DNA of 64,000 nucleotides from Pardosa pseudoannulata (GCA_032207245.1 CM063508.1:120191499-120255498); one strand, 5' to 3'; shown: positions 12,134 through 26,000, counted from the stretch's first letter. Numbers and translations: made by a program. The notes: a model not told the origin generated them from the sequence alone.

Positions 12134-12139
12134 AATAAA
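12134..12139 (+). terminator. Candidate NDUFA12 poly(A) signal
   Basis: AATAAA lies 55 bases after the NDUFA12 stop codon, the first such hexamer downstream. In AT-rich DNA this word is common, so position is the main support. Confidence 0.5.
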
Positions 12140-12659
12140 TATTGTATATATATATATCACTTGTACGTTATTTATTAACTACTATAAAAAATAATTAAAA
12201 CAAGCATTCAAAATTGGCTTGTTAAAAAACATTTCATATGCCCTTTATTTAAGTAGTTTATTTTAAATAACTTTTTAAAGAGATTTGTTGCAGATTTTTC
12301 ATTTTTGAAATAAAAACATGCTTTGAATGTAGAAATTCTAAAAGTATCTAATTATTTATTTATTTTTTTAATATGAATAGATAGGCATATGTTTTAGTAA
12401 TACTTTAAATATCAACTCCTGTAGATACAGATATGCTTGTTTGTATCCTAGTTTTAAATCTATTTTATTGTTCACACAAATCTGAAGGAGTCCCCCCTCT
12501 CCACATAAAGAATGTACAAGGATCTGACAAAATGTTATTTGCACTAAGTAAGAAAATAAAACAGGATTAAAATTTTAGAGTAGCTTTAGGATGCAAATAA
12601 AGTTTCATGCAAAATCTACTTTTTGACACAATTACTGTAATTTCAGGTAGATAAGTCAC

Positions 12660-12762
12660 CCTAGCACACTATATACACTGCACTGTTAGCTTTTAACAGT
12701 AGGTCCTAGGATCATTAGCTCTTGTGTTACAAAAATTTGGCTATTATGCCCCAAACCAAACT
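12660..12762 (+). repeat. SINE family A, partial copy (tail)
   Basis: TTTTAACAGTAGGTCCTAGG, ATCATTAGCTCTTGTGTTAC and CCCCAAACCAAAC match the 3' half of family A; the tRNA-like head is lost. Lies in the NDUFA12 3' flank. Confidence 0.65.
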
Positions 12763-13429
12763 ATTTTTGTCACATTGTCATGTAGAAGGACATTGCATTT
12801 TAATCATATTTCGTGCTGATGCCGATAAATTTCAATGTAGTTTTATTTTTTCCCCCTAGCACTCTCCCTACTGATATATTTATAATAGATAACAGACAGA
12901 TAAATATCAGACTTATTCTCACAAAATTTAATCAACATAGCTTTCATCAAAAATTTTAACAAAAAAATGCAACTAACTTTTTGACTGACCTAGTGTTTAA
13001 AACTATAATCTAAATTTATTTTTATTTTGTTCGATTGTAAACAAGTAGCATTTATCAGTGCATTGTTGCATTATTATTACAAACCTTTATTTTTAGAAAT
13101 TTTATGTCATGAAGAGATTTGAAATCATAATTACTAGCAGCAGAATAATTTTATGGTATAATAATGATAGAAAATTTTAATAAAACTAATTTAGTGATTC
13201 ATAGACTGGATTAGAAATTTACTAAAAGTCCTATAAGAATATGTTGCATCTCTTATTCCCTGAAGAACTCACATGTTATTTCGTGAGCCTTAAGAAGCAG
13301 TAGCAAATGAATGCACACACACACAAAATTCCAGATCAACCACTTTAGATGCAGAAACACATATTGAATAAAAAACAGGATGAATGTGTTATGCATTTAA
13401 TCATTTCAAGATGATTGTATCATATCAGT
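12763..13429. other. Intergenic sequence
   Basis: Nothing recognised; a short CA run is at 13313-13325. Confidence 0.4.
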
Positions 13430-14024
13430 CACTGTGATGATGATGATACTTTCTACTAGTAAGCATTTGGACACCTATGCAAATGATGATATCTGCAGTC
13501 CTGAGGTGAAATTATGGTCTGGGGGTATTTCTCCTGGTATGGACTGGAACCCTTGGTCCCCATTCATGGTAAGCTCAACGCCAATGCCTACTGCACTATT
13601 TTGGATGACAATGTGCTTCCTATGTTGTGGCAGTTTTACGGGTTAGACCCTTGTTACTTTCAGGATGACAATGCCAGTTGTCATGTTTCGAGGTTAACCA
13701 AGGCTTGGTATGGTGCCAATGGAGTTCATCGAATGGACTGACCTGCCCAGAGCCCAGACCTGAACCCTATCCAGACCTCTGCTATGAGTTGGATTGCCGA
13801 ATTAACGGGTACACTACCCGTCCAAAATCGGTGAAGAAACTTGCATGTCTACTCCAAGCTGAGTGGAAGACAATACCACTAGCTGTAATACAAAGACTTG
13901 TGGAAAGTATGCCCCGGAGGGTTCATGCTGTAATTGCCTCTCGTGGAGGCTCTACCAATTATTAATTTTGAATATAGTTTTTCTTTTCTATCACAGGTGT
14001 CCAAATACTTATTGGTAGACAGTG
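13430..14024 (+). pseudogene. Tc1-like transposon relic with C-terminal transposase fragment
   Basis: About 595 bp. The 3' end GTGTCCAAATACTTATTGG...CAGTG followed by TA pairs with a left inverted repeat seen as AAGCATTTGGACACC at 13461-13475, which contains an inserted GATGATGATGATACTTT-like stretch. Between them a frame reads [40 protein letters not shown] and AQSPDLNP, then, after frame changes, VESMPRRVHAVIASRGG. These are the second half of a Tc1 transposase. The first half is deleted and the frame is broken more than once, so it is dead. Confidence 0.85.
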
Positions 14025-14413
14025 TACATCTGCCTGATTAATTAAATATGTTAACAGTAACTATAATGATTATTATCCTTATCAAAGGCAAAGAGTAAGT
14101 TCTTTAGTAACTACAAAAATAATATTTGTTCTATTTAAATTTATAAATATATAAAATGGACTGAACTGCATTGGCTCTTAGTGACATGTATATGTTACTG
14201 TTGTCCTAAAAGAATTATCTGTTCAAGAAAACATGATCAAGCATCAGATTTAGGAAAAGCCAGGCATAATACTTAAAGAGTTGTGTTACCTTTTGCCAAC
14301 AATGTATCTATACATTGGGGGCGGGGGAGAGGAACTTAAAGTGATATGTATGGCCTCAACCTCATTTAACTAAAAAATTAAGGTATGTATTATTAAAAAT
14401 TTTGTGCAACATA

Positions 14414-15086
14414 CAGTAGAACCTCGGTATAATGACCCCCTGTGGGACCAACATCATATGGTTGTTGTAACGAATTGAAAAAAAAAATGATCAAAGAAAT
14501 TATGCAACAGTACATACCTAGAGAACACTTCTATTTATTTGTATTTCCATTACTGAATTTAAGAAAAAAAGTCTGATTGACGCCTGTTTCAAGTTCATTT
14601 GGGAATTTTTCCTTATCACTGATTCCATATCCGTTAGATTTTGAAGGATATCTTCAGAATTAAATTGTCTTTAAAATATTGATGCAAGGCATTGATTGTA
14701 TTGAAGGCTTCTTTTTCATTCACTTTTTCAAAAGCTTGGACGATTTCTTCTCCGTTGTCGGAATCGCAAATTTTTTTGGCAGAACTGTAAAGTTTCGTCT
14801 ACCACAACAAACTCATCAAAGGTAATTGAAGATTCAGAAATTTGACACTGAGGAGTTGGGTCATTTCATTAGTGTCTGGAGTGTCATCTACTTAGGACAT
14901 CAATGTTGTATGTGACAAAATGGTCCTTTAAGCAAATACAAAGAGAGAAGTACAGGTTTCTTGAAGTTGCACCACAGTACAATAATTTTAAAATAGCCCA
15001 CTTGCTCATGAGTTATGCAGTCTAAAATTGGCAGTTGCTCTCATAAAAAATAATATGCTTGGGGTCATTAAAAAGAGGTTCTACTG
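14414..15086 (-). mobile_element. Tigger/pogo-type element relic, copy 1
   Basis: 673 bp with TA on both sides (14412-14413, 15087-15088). The ends are CAGTAGAACCTCGGTATAAT and, inverted, CAGTAGAACCTCTTTTTAAT. On the minus strand a worn frame around 14650-14770 reads EEIVQAFEKVNEKEAFNTIN, like the C-terminal part of Tigger transposases. The DDE core is missing. Confidence 0.82.
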
Positions 15087-16804
15087 TATTTCAATAAATG
15101 TACAAAACAATTTGGAGCATAGGACATGCTAACATTAGGACTCAATTCAGAATATAAAGGAATTACCAAGATTGTCTGTGGAGAGAAAAAGTTAAGAGTA
15201 ACATAAATGCAAAAAATACTACCCTTTATTTTTTGGATATTTTGTTGGTATAGGTATCATATTTAACTTTCACCTTTTTTTGTGTGATTTCCATTAATTT
15301 TCATATAGCAGATTTTGGAAAATAAACTTGTTTCCAGAAAAAAAAGTGCCAAATTAATAATACATTATTAATTTTGGAAATTGATGTATTGTACACACTA
15401 CAAATATTAGAATTATTTGTGGTAAAATAACTCTGAGGATAGTGAAAATAATTAAAATTGTTATATTTTTGTGGCTTTATTATGGATATGTAAAGATATT
15501 AATATTCTGGATATTAACTAATACTTATTTAAGTAAATGCCCACTATTTTATAGATAAAATGCTACGATTAAGTTTTAAAAATAGTTTATTCACAGAAAG
15601 AGTTAAGAATGAAACATGTTTGATTAAAATTTACATTATAGTATACCTATAAACAGTAAACCATAATAGATCGATAAAGTTATACAAATATCATCTGTTA
15701 CAAATGTATATATATGATCAAAATTTATAATTTATAATCAATAACTCTTAACTGTAGGTTGATTATATTCCTCAGAAAGTCTTTATAAAAATTCAAAATT
15801 GAGTATTAAAATATTCTTCAAATTTATAAACCATACTAATATCTAAATCTGTATAAAAACATCTCAAATTTGTACAAAATAAACCAGAACTATTTACATA
15901 TTTTACATAATTTACAGTAATCTTCCTATGCATATTTTTACAGTTAACAGCTAAAAATATATATCATCTGCACTTTACAAACAGCATAAAATATAAATTC
16001 TAGAAAAATATTTCCTTGTTAACAGTAATTAACAGAACAAAGATAGCAATTATTACCATTGCTGTCGACTGAATCCTACATATACAGATATATAAATAGC
16101 ATCTTATTTAAAGCTACCTTTAAAACAGTTCAAACTTTGTTTGATTCAAGTGTAAATGGAGTAAAATGCTTACAACATGATTCCAAGAACACTAGTAATA
16201 CTATGCATAGGTGAACTCCAAATGATTGGAAATATATGTTGAGTTCACCCTTCTTTTATTTCACATATAAGGCAGGTCAGCACAGTAGGGAAGGATCGAC
16301 AAACCATAAGCACTTATTGGCACAAACACACCACATTTATCACAACAGCTATAGTTATTCACATAATCATAACACATTTGCTTTCTTGTCAAATATCTCA
16401 TTTTAGACCATGGTTTTCTGTGCCTATAAAATACATGAAAAGGCATCTTTAAAATCAATAGCTGGAAAAATGTATTATTATTGTTTAATATGATCACAAA
16501 AAATATCACAAATACTGAAGAGAACAAAAAGCAAAAGCAAGGTGAGCTGGGAAATAAAGCGTGCATTTTACATTAAAAAGTACAAAGCACCAGATAAAAT
16601 ACAGTTTAAAGAAAAAGTGTTATACCTCTAAAAGAATTAAAATGCTCATGATTGTTAATAATAGATGCTTGTTAATTGTCACGAAGTTTTTTTCTGAGTC
16701 ATCAGTTTATCAGATATAAAATCAAGTTTTGCTGAAACTTCAGCCAGAAGTTCAGAGAATGGGCAAACATCCGACAATATAAGACTGTCGGGAAACCGTA
16801 ACAG
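15087..16804. other. DSTYK 3' flank / 3' UTR region
   Basis: Convergent interval before the DSTYK stop. No other gene is seen; the 101-codon minus frame at 16261-16566 has no recognisable homology and probably lies in the 3' UTR. Confidence 0.45.
16255..16260 (-). terminator. Candidate DSTYK poly(A) signal
   Basis: AATAAA on the minus strand, about 545 bases after the stop codon. The variant ATTAAA at 16484-16489 is nearer. Neither can be chosen from sequence alone. Confidence 0.22.
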
Positions 16805-17067
16805 TCATGCTTGTGGATGTGAAGTAGTACGCCGCCGAGGTGTGTTAAGCTTTAAAGTACGTTTGCTGCGTTTAGAGTAAGAATTAGATTTTGTGAGAGA
16901 ATGAAACCCACTTGGTATGGGGTTCTGTTCGTAATATTCTATAATCTCCATAAGTCGGGGTTCGACTTCTCCTAGAAGTGGGCGTTGTGAAGGATCACCA
17001 TTCCAACAGTCCTCCATCAGGCGCCAACAGTTCTCATCAAATTGAGGGAGGCGTTCAGGTCTTGCAC
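16805..17067 (-). CDS. DSTYK: DSTYK exon 16 (terminal)
   Basis: The acceptor is cctatag|GTGCAA and the TGA stop is at 16805-16807. It encodes [40 protein letters not shown], then a basic, Ser-rich tail ([25 protein letters not shown]) about 40 residues long that has no obvious counterpart in vertebrate DSTYK. Confidence 0.93.
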
Positions 17068-20000
17068 CTATAGGTTAAATAATAATTTGTGCATTTAATT
17101 TTTTACTACTGTATACAAAAAATTAACATAGTTTTAAATTAAAATTGGTTATCTGAAAATACATGGGAAAAGGGACTAGTACCATATTAAAACTGTGTTA
17201 AAAATTACAAATATTATGATCTCATTTTTTTTTTAATTTTAGAAGAAAAAAAGTGTACAGTTATTATCAATTTCAAAATCTGAATTTAATGCTACAAATG
17301 AATAATAGTACAAATGATTTATACAGCAAAGCTAGCAAAAAAAATATTTTTTTTAAAAATCATATAAAATTGGATTTTTTACAAATTAAACATTACAAAT
17401 GAAATTATTTAAGATACTTAAATACAAATGTAAAGCTATTTATTTATCAAACAAATTTTTAAAGTGCTAGTATTTAAATAAACACAAAAACAATATTATT
17501 GATTTGGTGTGAAATTTGAAAAAGAAAATTTTAGAGTTTTCTTTTTCAAATTACAAGGAATCAATTTGACCAAAATTATAATTATCTGCAGAAGGGTATT
17601 TTAATTAATTTTCTTTTACAAATGATAAAGTGTAATTTACTGTACATTTTAATGCTGGTAGTAGTACCCTGTATTCTTCAAAAACTAAAAAACATATTTA
17701 AAAAATTTACAAAGTGTGAAATAAAAGTATTCTTGATTCAAATTGATGATTAAAAAATCTAGTGATTGAAATCATGATTTACAGCAGGGTGATATAAATC
17801 AACCAACCTTGTCATATAAACCAAATTTTTTAACATTCATTATTTCATGTTTATCAATCAATGAAGTTCAAAATTTTTAAGGTATACATGAAATTACATA
17901 AAAAATAATGAATTGTATTAAACATACGCATGTTACACTACAAAATACATTACATAGTTCCCTTGGAATGTAATAGCTTATTAACAATTTTTGCTAGAGA
18001 CAATTGTTTTCAAATTTATTTGATTTGTTTCTTTTTTAGGGGGGGGGAGAGGGGGATTAAATTAAGACTATAAAGAACACCAGGAAAATTAAAAATCTTA
18101 TTCAAAGTAGCTAATTTTAACTTTGTAATACTGTAATAATAAAATTTTAAAAATTAAAATTGTTAATGCATAATTTTTTTACATTTATATCGTTGTAATT
18201 AACCCTATTAGATAATGTGTAAAGGAGAAATGTTTATAAAATATGCTTTTAATTTTAGAGATAAAAAACTATAAATTTAAGTTATTCTATTTAAAAACAA
18301 TCTATTACTTATTTTAACTTTACTAGCATTACTATTGAAGTATAAGCTCAGTACTTATTAATTATGGGATTAAGATTAGCAAATTTGTCATTTATAATGA
18401 AAAGATTACAAACCTTTCTTAACAGAATTCCATAACTGTTCTCTGCTTTGGCACTGCTCATATATGTAAGGTATTCGAACATGATCTGCACAAATATACC
18501 AAAATAAAATTCCAAATGCATAAACATCGACACTATTGTCATACTTTCCACTAAATAATTCGGGTGCCATATGTAATGGTGTTCCTACAATGCTTCCTGA
18601 CATCATGGCTTCTGGTTTGCAGAAGCCTAAATCTGTTATCTTTGCTCTATTATGTTTGTCCAGCTAAAGAGAAATTAATATACCTATAATTCTTATAAAC
18701 ATAAATCAGGAACAAATAACTCAATAAAACATTAGATGTCATTAGAAACATCAGTATGGAATTAAAACTTAATGATTCTAAGCTTATTACAAGTTGGTCA
18801 TTATGATAACAGGGTTCCCATTCTTTTTCCAGAACAAAAATTAAGGACTTTCTAATAGCCAAAGTAACTATTTATAAGGACCTACTTCAAATGCAAGGCA
18901 TAAGGACAAACTCTATTTTCTAAGGAATGTATTTTAATAATTATGAATCAAACAAGGCATGTTCAATAAATGCCTTACAATATAAATTAAAGTAAGCCTA
19001 TTTGATAAAAACTAATTTTGAAAAATGTAAATCTAATGTTTTTTAGAGATCAAATTAAAAATAAATTATTATAAATAGTACTTTCTGAGGGTTTAAGAAT
19101 GACTATGTATGTATGTACATATTAGCTGATTATTCCCGACGTTACCTGGGAAAGAAGAAAGTCACAGACTTTTCTATTATATTCAATGCAAGAAAAATTA
19201 AACTTGTATAAGTAACTGAAATATCTATAAACCCTTCACCCTCCATGCTTCGTTTAATAAAAATCTGCATGACTGTTAGCTATTAGAAAAGGACAGGTGA
19301 CTTTATACTTTAAAACTTTTAGTATGCAAAAGATTTTTTATTTGTCAAAAAAGTTTTCTAGCATGTGACCATAAAAAGTACTAATAAACTAAAAGTATTT
19401 TCATAATTTTTAAGGATATCAAGGAAAGGAATTTTGAATTACTACATTGAAAACATATATGTATTTGAGGATTTTCTTTATTATTAATGCTGCATTTTTG
19501 TCTTGAAAATGTAAAAAAAAAAAAAAAAAAAATGTTATGAACTTTTATACATTTTATATATTCTTTGACCAGTACTTATCTGTACTGGTGTTCTTAGAAC
19601 CGGTTTTGGGCAAGTTTAACTCCAAACTTACAAAACCAGAAAGTTTGGAGAGTATGGTGAAAGCTGATAGGACATCATGTGACGACAGTGGATCATGTTA
19701 AGAGAAATTGATCATGTTCCAAGTTAAAAATTAAGGAGCTTTTAAGGACCTTTGACAAAAATTAAGTAGCTTTACGGGCCCTTACAAATGAAAGCTAAAA
19801 TTAAGGAGTTCTTGAGGACTTTTAAGGACCGTGGGAACCCTGGATAAGAATTATGTACGATTGTCACTTTACACAATTTATTAAATGAAAAAGGATTAGA
19901 GAAAACATAAGTTGTAAGTAAAGTGCAGCAATAAAATGTATAAACAATATTAAGCAAGAGACCCTCCCCCCCCACACACGATTTTTCAGGGTATACATAT

Positions 20001-23000
20001 TGAATAGATATATGAGCTTAAAATTTAATTCTCATGCCTCTGATATTAACTATTTAAGCTACTAGTATACTTACTCAATAGTTAAGTTTTTCAGCTGGAA
20101 TACTGTTTATTTTTAAATTATAATTAAGATGGAGTAACTGAGTGTGTTTATAACAACGGGTTTGAAATACGACTATACATTCAAAGATTTGAAACTGACA
20201 AAACACTTCTTTTTAATTTTTGCTTTACATTGCAAGAACTATATTAAGACAATTTCTAAGAAATCTATACTAACAATATCATTATACAGAAGAAACATTT
20301 TCAGTTAAATCACATAATTCAGAAAAGATTAATATTTTTCATACTTTATGTGCATGTCATATTTTCACTGATTTTTTTTTTTCAATCATTTGAAAATATT
20401 TTCAGTATACTGATGCAATATTAAGTGCCCTCTATTTCCTTGAGAATAAACTTAAACTTGTATCTTCATATTTTATAGCAAGTTATCTGATAATTTTATG
20501 TTCATAAAATATAGAGTAAAAATATAAAAACAAAGCCAACATGATTAAAGCACAATCACATTTCATAGCCACACTTCTCATGAAAAGTAGCTTAAGTGTG
20601 ATTATTAAACAGCTGTTTGCAGTTACTTTTAATTTAATCTTGTGTCTTAAACAATATCGGCTCTGCATTTTTATTTTTGCTATATTCTAGAACAAAAGCT
20701 TTTTTATCTTGTCTAATTTATAGATAGTACCACATATGAATGAATATTAACAATTAAAACTTATTGTTTATGAATAAATCTTGTTTAAAACATGTTGATT
20801 ACACTTAAGTGTTAATTTATAGAAAATAAATTATTTTTCTGTATAAAAATCCCTTGTATGTCTGTTTACTTGCTATACATTCCAAAATAACTGGATCAAC
20901 TTTGATGGAATTTTAAGAGATAAATCAGGTAGATTCTGGGAAGATTTTAGGGAGAAAAATTCATTAAAAGTCAAGGTCATAGGAGATATACTTTTTTGGT
21001 CTCCATTAGTCCTGGTAATGATACAGTAAAGCATCAATGGATAAAGTTATAGTGCTTAATAAACTGTCTCTGTCTGACACACATCAATCATTCAATTTGT
21101 AGCTTTTTTATTTGTAGTCTTTAAATTTATTTTTAAATTAAACCCACATCAATACTGGGTTTTTAAGCAAAATATAAATCATATGACTAAGGTTATAAAT
21201 GTTTAAAGATTACAACATTCATAGAAGCTACAGCAAAAAAGACTTATTATCAATTGTACCAAAGCAATGTAGAATACAGATACTCAATACACTGGCCAAT
21301 CTCTAAGGGTCTATAGCTGCTGAAGTCGAGCAGAATGGGAAACCCAACATAGAATATAGATGAACACAATAGATAATAAGCCAGATTATTTGTAAGTTAC
21401 TTTAAAATCAGAATACAACCATCCTTTCCTAAAAATAGGCAGTTACAGATTTAAAGTCATGGAAAAATTTGCATATCTGGGTTCTGAAATCAACATACAA
21501 AATAGTATATCAGTTGAAATTAGTAGCAGAATTACTGCTGATAACCAATGTTATTGTGGTTATAAGAAATTCTTTAAGTCTAATTTCATTAAAAGGAAAT
21601 CCAAATTACTAGTAAATAATAGTTTAAAAAGACGTGTTTTAACCTGTGTAGCAGAAACATGGATACTGATAGGAAAACAAAGAAACCCTGGGAATTTCTG
21701 AAAGAGAATTTTTATGAAGCATTTTGGGGGGTATTCAGATAAATGGAGAAGGCAGATGAATATTGAAATATACATAATCTATAGAAGTCTAGATATAGTT
21801 AATTTCATCATCATTAAAAGGTTAAGATGAGCTAGCCACATATTCAGATTATAAATGACTACAGATTCACAAAAAAAGTTTTTATGGCTGAACAAATAGA
21901 CACCCAAAAATGAGAAATGGTTAAAATGCAGATGGTTGGCATTTTGCACATAAATTTAGTTATTCAGTTAAACCTCAATAGATTGAAAATTATTTAATTT
22001 TTTAACCAACTTTTCATATTTAATATTGAAATATATAAACAAATATATATAAATAGAAACATATAAATAACAACCATAAGATTTTTGTAAACAAAAAATA
22101 TATTTTTTAGTGGATAAATTTATTATAGTATTGTAAATATGAAAAATCAAATAGAAATAGTAGTACATAGTTTTAATTTTTTCCCATTCTGTGGTTCTGC
22201 ATTGGCTGATGTAAAAACTAGTTTTTGTCTAAATTTATCTAGAATCTATGTAGTAGACAAGAACTTCGTTTTTCTGTATATACTGTTATTTTTGTACCCA
22301 CAAACAATGTTGTTACACTAACCCATACTAGTACATGACCCACGCTCAAGTAATCAGTCATCAGAAAAAGTACTAGTATGTGTCCTGTGCTCAAGTATCA
22401 ATTGCCAGAAAACATACTAGTACATAACTCACACTCAAGTATAAATCATTAGAAAACGTACTAGTATGTCACCTGCATACGTTTTAAATTACACCTGGCC
22501 AAAAATTTGACTATATATATTCTTTAATATTAAGCCGAATTTCTAACAGATGTTTGAATAGAGTAATTAGTCATAAATGCAGGGATTCTAGTGTTTCAAT
22601 TTAATACCAGGTTTGGGTTGGTTTGGATCACTACAGTCAATTTCTAGCTACACAATAGCTAATTAGACAAGGACTTGCTGTTAGGAGCTGATTGTGAATG
22701 GCTATGAACATCCATATGAGTAGTATGATTCAAATTTATTAACGCTGGTACCAAAGGGGAGCACAATACTAATGGATACTATTTATGTTTTTGATAATGG
22801 TGATTAATTTTAGTTATTGCAATCATAATTTGTTTTACATTTATAATAAAACATAAATAATGGTTAAGCAAGATTATGAGTATGCATACACATACATAGA
22901 ATATAATCACAATTTTGAAGTATAAAATTTTAAAAATAACATACCAGAACATTTTTAAGCTTGATGTCCCTGTGCACTAAGCCTTGACCATGTAAGAAAC

Positions 23001-26000
23001 GTATACCTTGCACAACATCCAAAGCAATCTGAAAAAAGAAAAGTTAACGAATAATTTTTTAATTTATAAAAATGAATAAATTATTAAGAATATCTCAGGC
23101 AATTAAAAAGTATGGAAAAGTATTTCACTGAATTTATAAAACACAAAAGTTGAGAAATATTAAACTACTGTTTAAATTTAGATCAAGAGCCATGATAGCT
23201 CAGTTGGCAAAGGCATCGATCTCATAAGCTGAGAGTTGCGGGATTGAGATTTGAGTAAGCCAAAGATCTGTTCATTAATGTTCACATGTCCATTAATGGT
23301 GGCTGGGATAAGTAAACTAGGTTCGTGGTCACAATGTCCTCAAAGTTCCCAAACAATACCTCTGGAGCTGGCAGACCAAGCCTGGGGGCCTTCATTGTGA
23401 TCCCTGCTTCTAAATTACAAGAACCTACTTTATATGTTTGTGTTGCTCTATGGCAGGGGTGGACAAACTTTTGGGATTTGTGGTTTACTCCACATTTAAA
23501 AAATCAAAGGCGGTCTACCAAAGGCAGAGCTAAATTAACGTAACGTACATGTTTCTATATTTTTAGTAACAAGAAAAAATGGTAAATTATCTAATTTTTC
23601 TTAAAAAACTTAATAGTTACAAAATAAAAATTTACTGACAAAAATAATCAAAGTATTCATATATCAAAAATTGACTATCCTATTCAATTCGTTTAGTTGA
23701 AATCTGGCACTGTATATCTGTGACAAGTTTATCATATTGTGGATGGCAAGAGCTTATTGCAATGCGCAAACACAAAATTAAATGCTCATCTGTTAAATAC
23801 GACCAATGTTTGATTTAATTCTATGTCATAAGCCATAAATTGTTAATATCTGAGGTCATTATCGGGATGGTTGTGCAGACTACCTAAAATGTCTTCGAGG
23901 TCAACATCTTGGCCACTTCTGCTAAGGGAGTAATTCTGGCTGACTATATGGTGCTCTTATAATAAAATGGTCAATGAAATCTGTGGCACTGTATGGGCAA
24001 ATGCTTAACAGGCAAGTGCTCCCATATTATTAAAAAAATTAGAACATTTAATATTAATCTAGTAAGTTAAAGCTGATTACTTGTCTAAATGATTAACATG
24101 AAAATATTAAAACACTGCAAACTGATGTTTAATTTTTTAATTACAATAAAAATTTGGCTTACTGTATATCAGAATTAGTTTCTCATATATTTATTTATAA
24201 AATGTTATAACTTTTTAATTCTTAAATCAAATAACATGGTTCCATATTTTACTATTAAATACTTATTCAAATTTGTTAGAGAAAATAAAATAATCTCTAG
24301 AAGGTACTGAAAAAAAAAAAAAAACTCTTGAATTGACCACAATAAAATCAAAATAAATATTAAAAGAATAAATTCAGACCCACAAATATATTAATTCAGG
24401 GGTAGTAGTAGTAATAAGGAACACAATTTTAGGACAAGATATTTAGTTTTTTAAATTTCAGGATATTTTCAGGACATTATCAATGATATGAGTAATTATT
24501 AAGGTGACAATTTTATGAAAAATTGAACCTAATTATTACATAATCAGACATGCCAACATCCAGGCACTTATGTCCAGAGCAACAGCATGGTTTGAAATTT
24601 TAACTTGTTAATTACAGATTATATAAGTACACATCTTGTTGGTTTCTAAATTAAAATTAAATTTAAAATATTTACACAGTAGTAAATTGTAAAAGGTCAT
24701 TTAAAAATTTATGAGTAGCTTTATTAGCTTTAACAACTTATTTTTCAAAAGTGTTTCTTATATCAACATTGACCCTGATTCAAATATTTCCATTTTTCTA
24801 TCATCAAGGATTCTACAATTTCTCTACTCAAATTTCACCAGAATTCAGTTAGGTTTTTCTGCACAGTACTGAAAACTTTTAATATACAGCATTACTGTGT
24901 GAAAAGAGTAATATTCAGCTCTATTTTTCGCAACACTCTGTATTTAATTGCTGAATAGTAATCTTTTAGCTGTTCAAAAGTTTTGTTATTTCCGGAGTTA
25001 TCAAATTTTCTTATTTCTCTGGAGCTGCTCTGGAGAAGTTGGCATATCTGTATAATAATCATTAAATAAAACTAATAATCTATACATAAAATAGAAAAAA
25101 TTAGCATACAAAACCTTAATGTTAAATTTTAAACTGAGTAGTAATTTTATTAGCAACAGAAATTTATGTCTTTGGACAATGTTTCATAATTTCAATATAC
25201 ATATTAGGACTCCCCTTCCCCCAATCTCCAGCAAACATTAAGTTTTAATGCATAAATATTTGTAGCATTTTTAGTCAGTGTTTTAGATCATAAAAGTTTA
25301 TTACTCCTAAGTTTTTATAGTCTACCTCTATATTTAGGAATTAGTTTTTATGTACTTTTTAAAAATAGAAATTGCTTAAAATTTAGGTGTTTTCAGATAA
25401 TTCAGGAAATTTGGGAAATATGTAGATATGAAGGACATTTTTGAACATATTTCTCTTCTTCAGGAATTCATGAACAACTGCAATCTTTGTAAATGTAACA
25501 GACAGAAGCATTAAATTTAAACACAGGCAGCAAAAAATGAAGAAAGTACTTGTAATCTAGATTTCCAAGGTAATCCCATTTTTAAGGCAGAATAAAGATC
25601 TCTTTGTAGCCTTTCCATAATCAATAAAACAGCTGGGGTACTTCCTCCAGCATATGTTAAATCAATCACAGATCCCCGGATTTGCACAATACGATCATGT
25701 TCTGGAATACTCCTACGAATAAAATATAAAAAATAAACACAATTTGTATTTTTTTTAAATAGTTGTTTTGTTAATAAAAAAATTATAAAAGAAAATGATA
25801 ATTTTTAAAAAATATCTAATACTAATTTACATGGTTCGTACACTGTTTTAATGGAAAAAATTAAGCACCATTCAAACTTTTTAAGCACCTCTTACCAGAA
25901 ACATATCAGATAAAATAATGGTTATTACATTAGGTTCAACAAAAACATGAACAAAAGAGAGTGTCTATAAGTGAGAAATCATTGTATTTCACAGACACAG

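Noticed and set aside
16261..16566. 101-codon minus-strand frame downstream of DSTYK
   Set aside because: Cys/Phe-rich low-complexity translation of AT-rich DNA, no homology recognised, within the probable 3' UTR.
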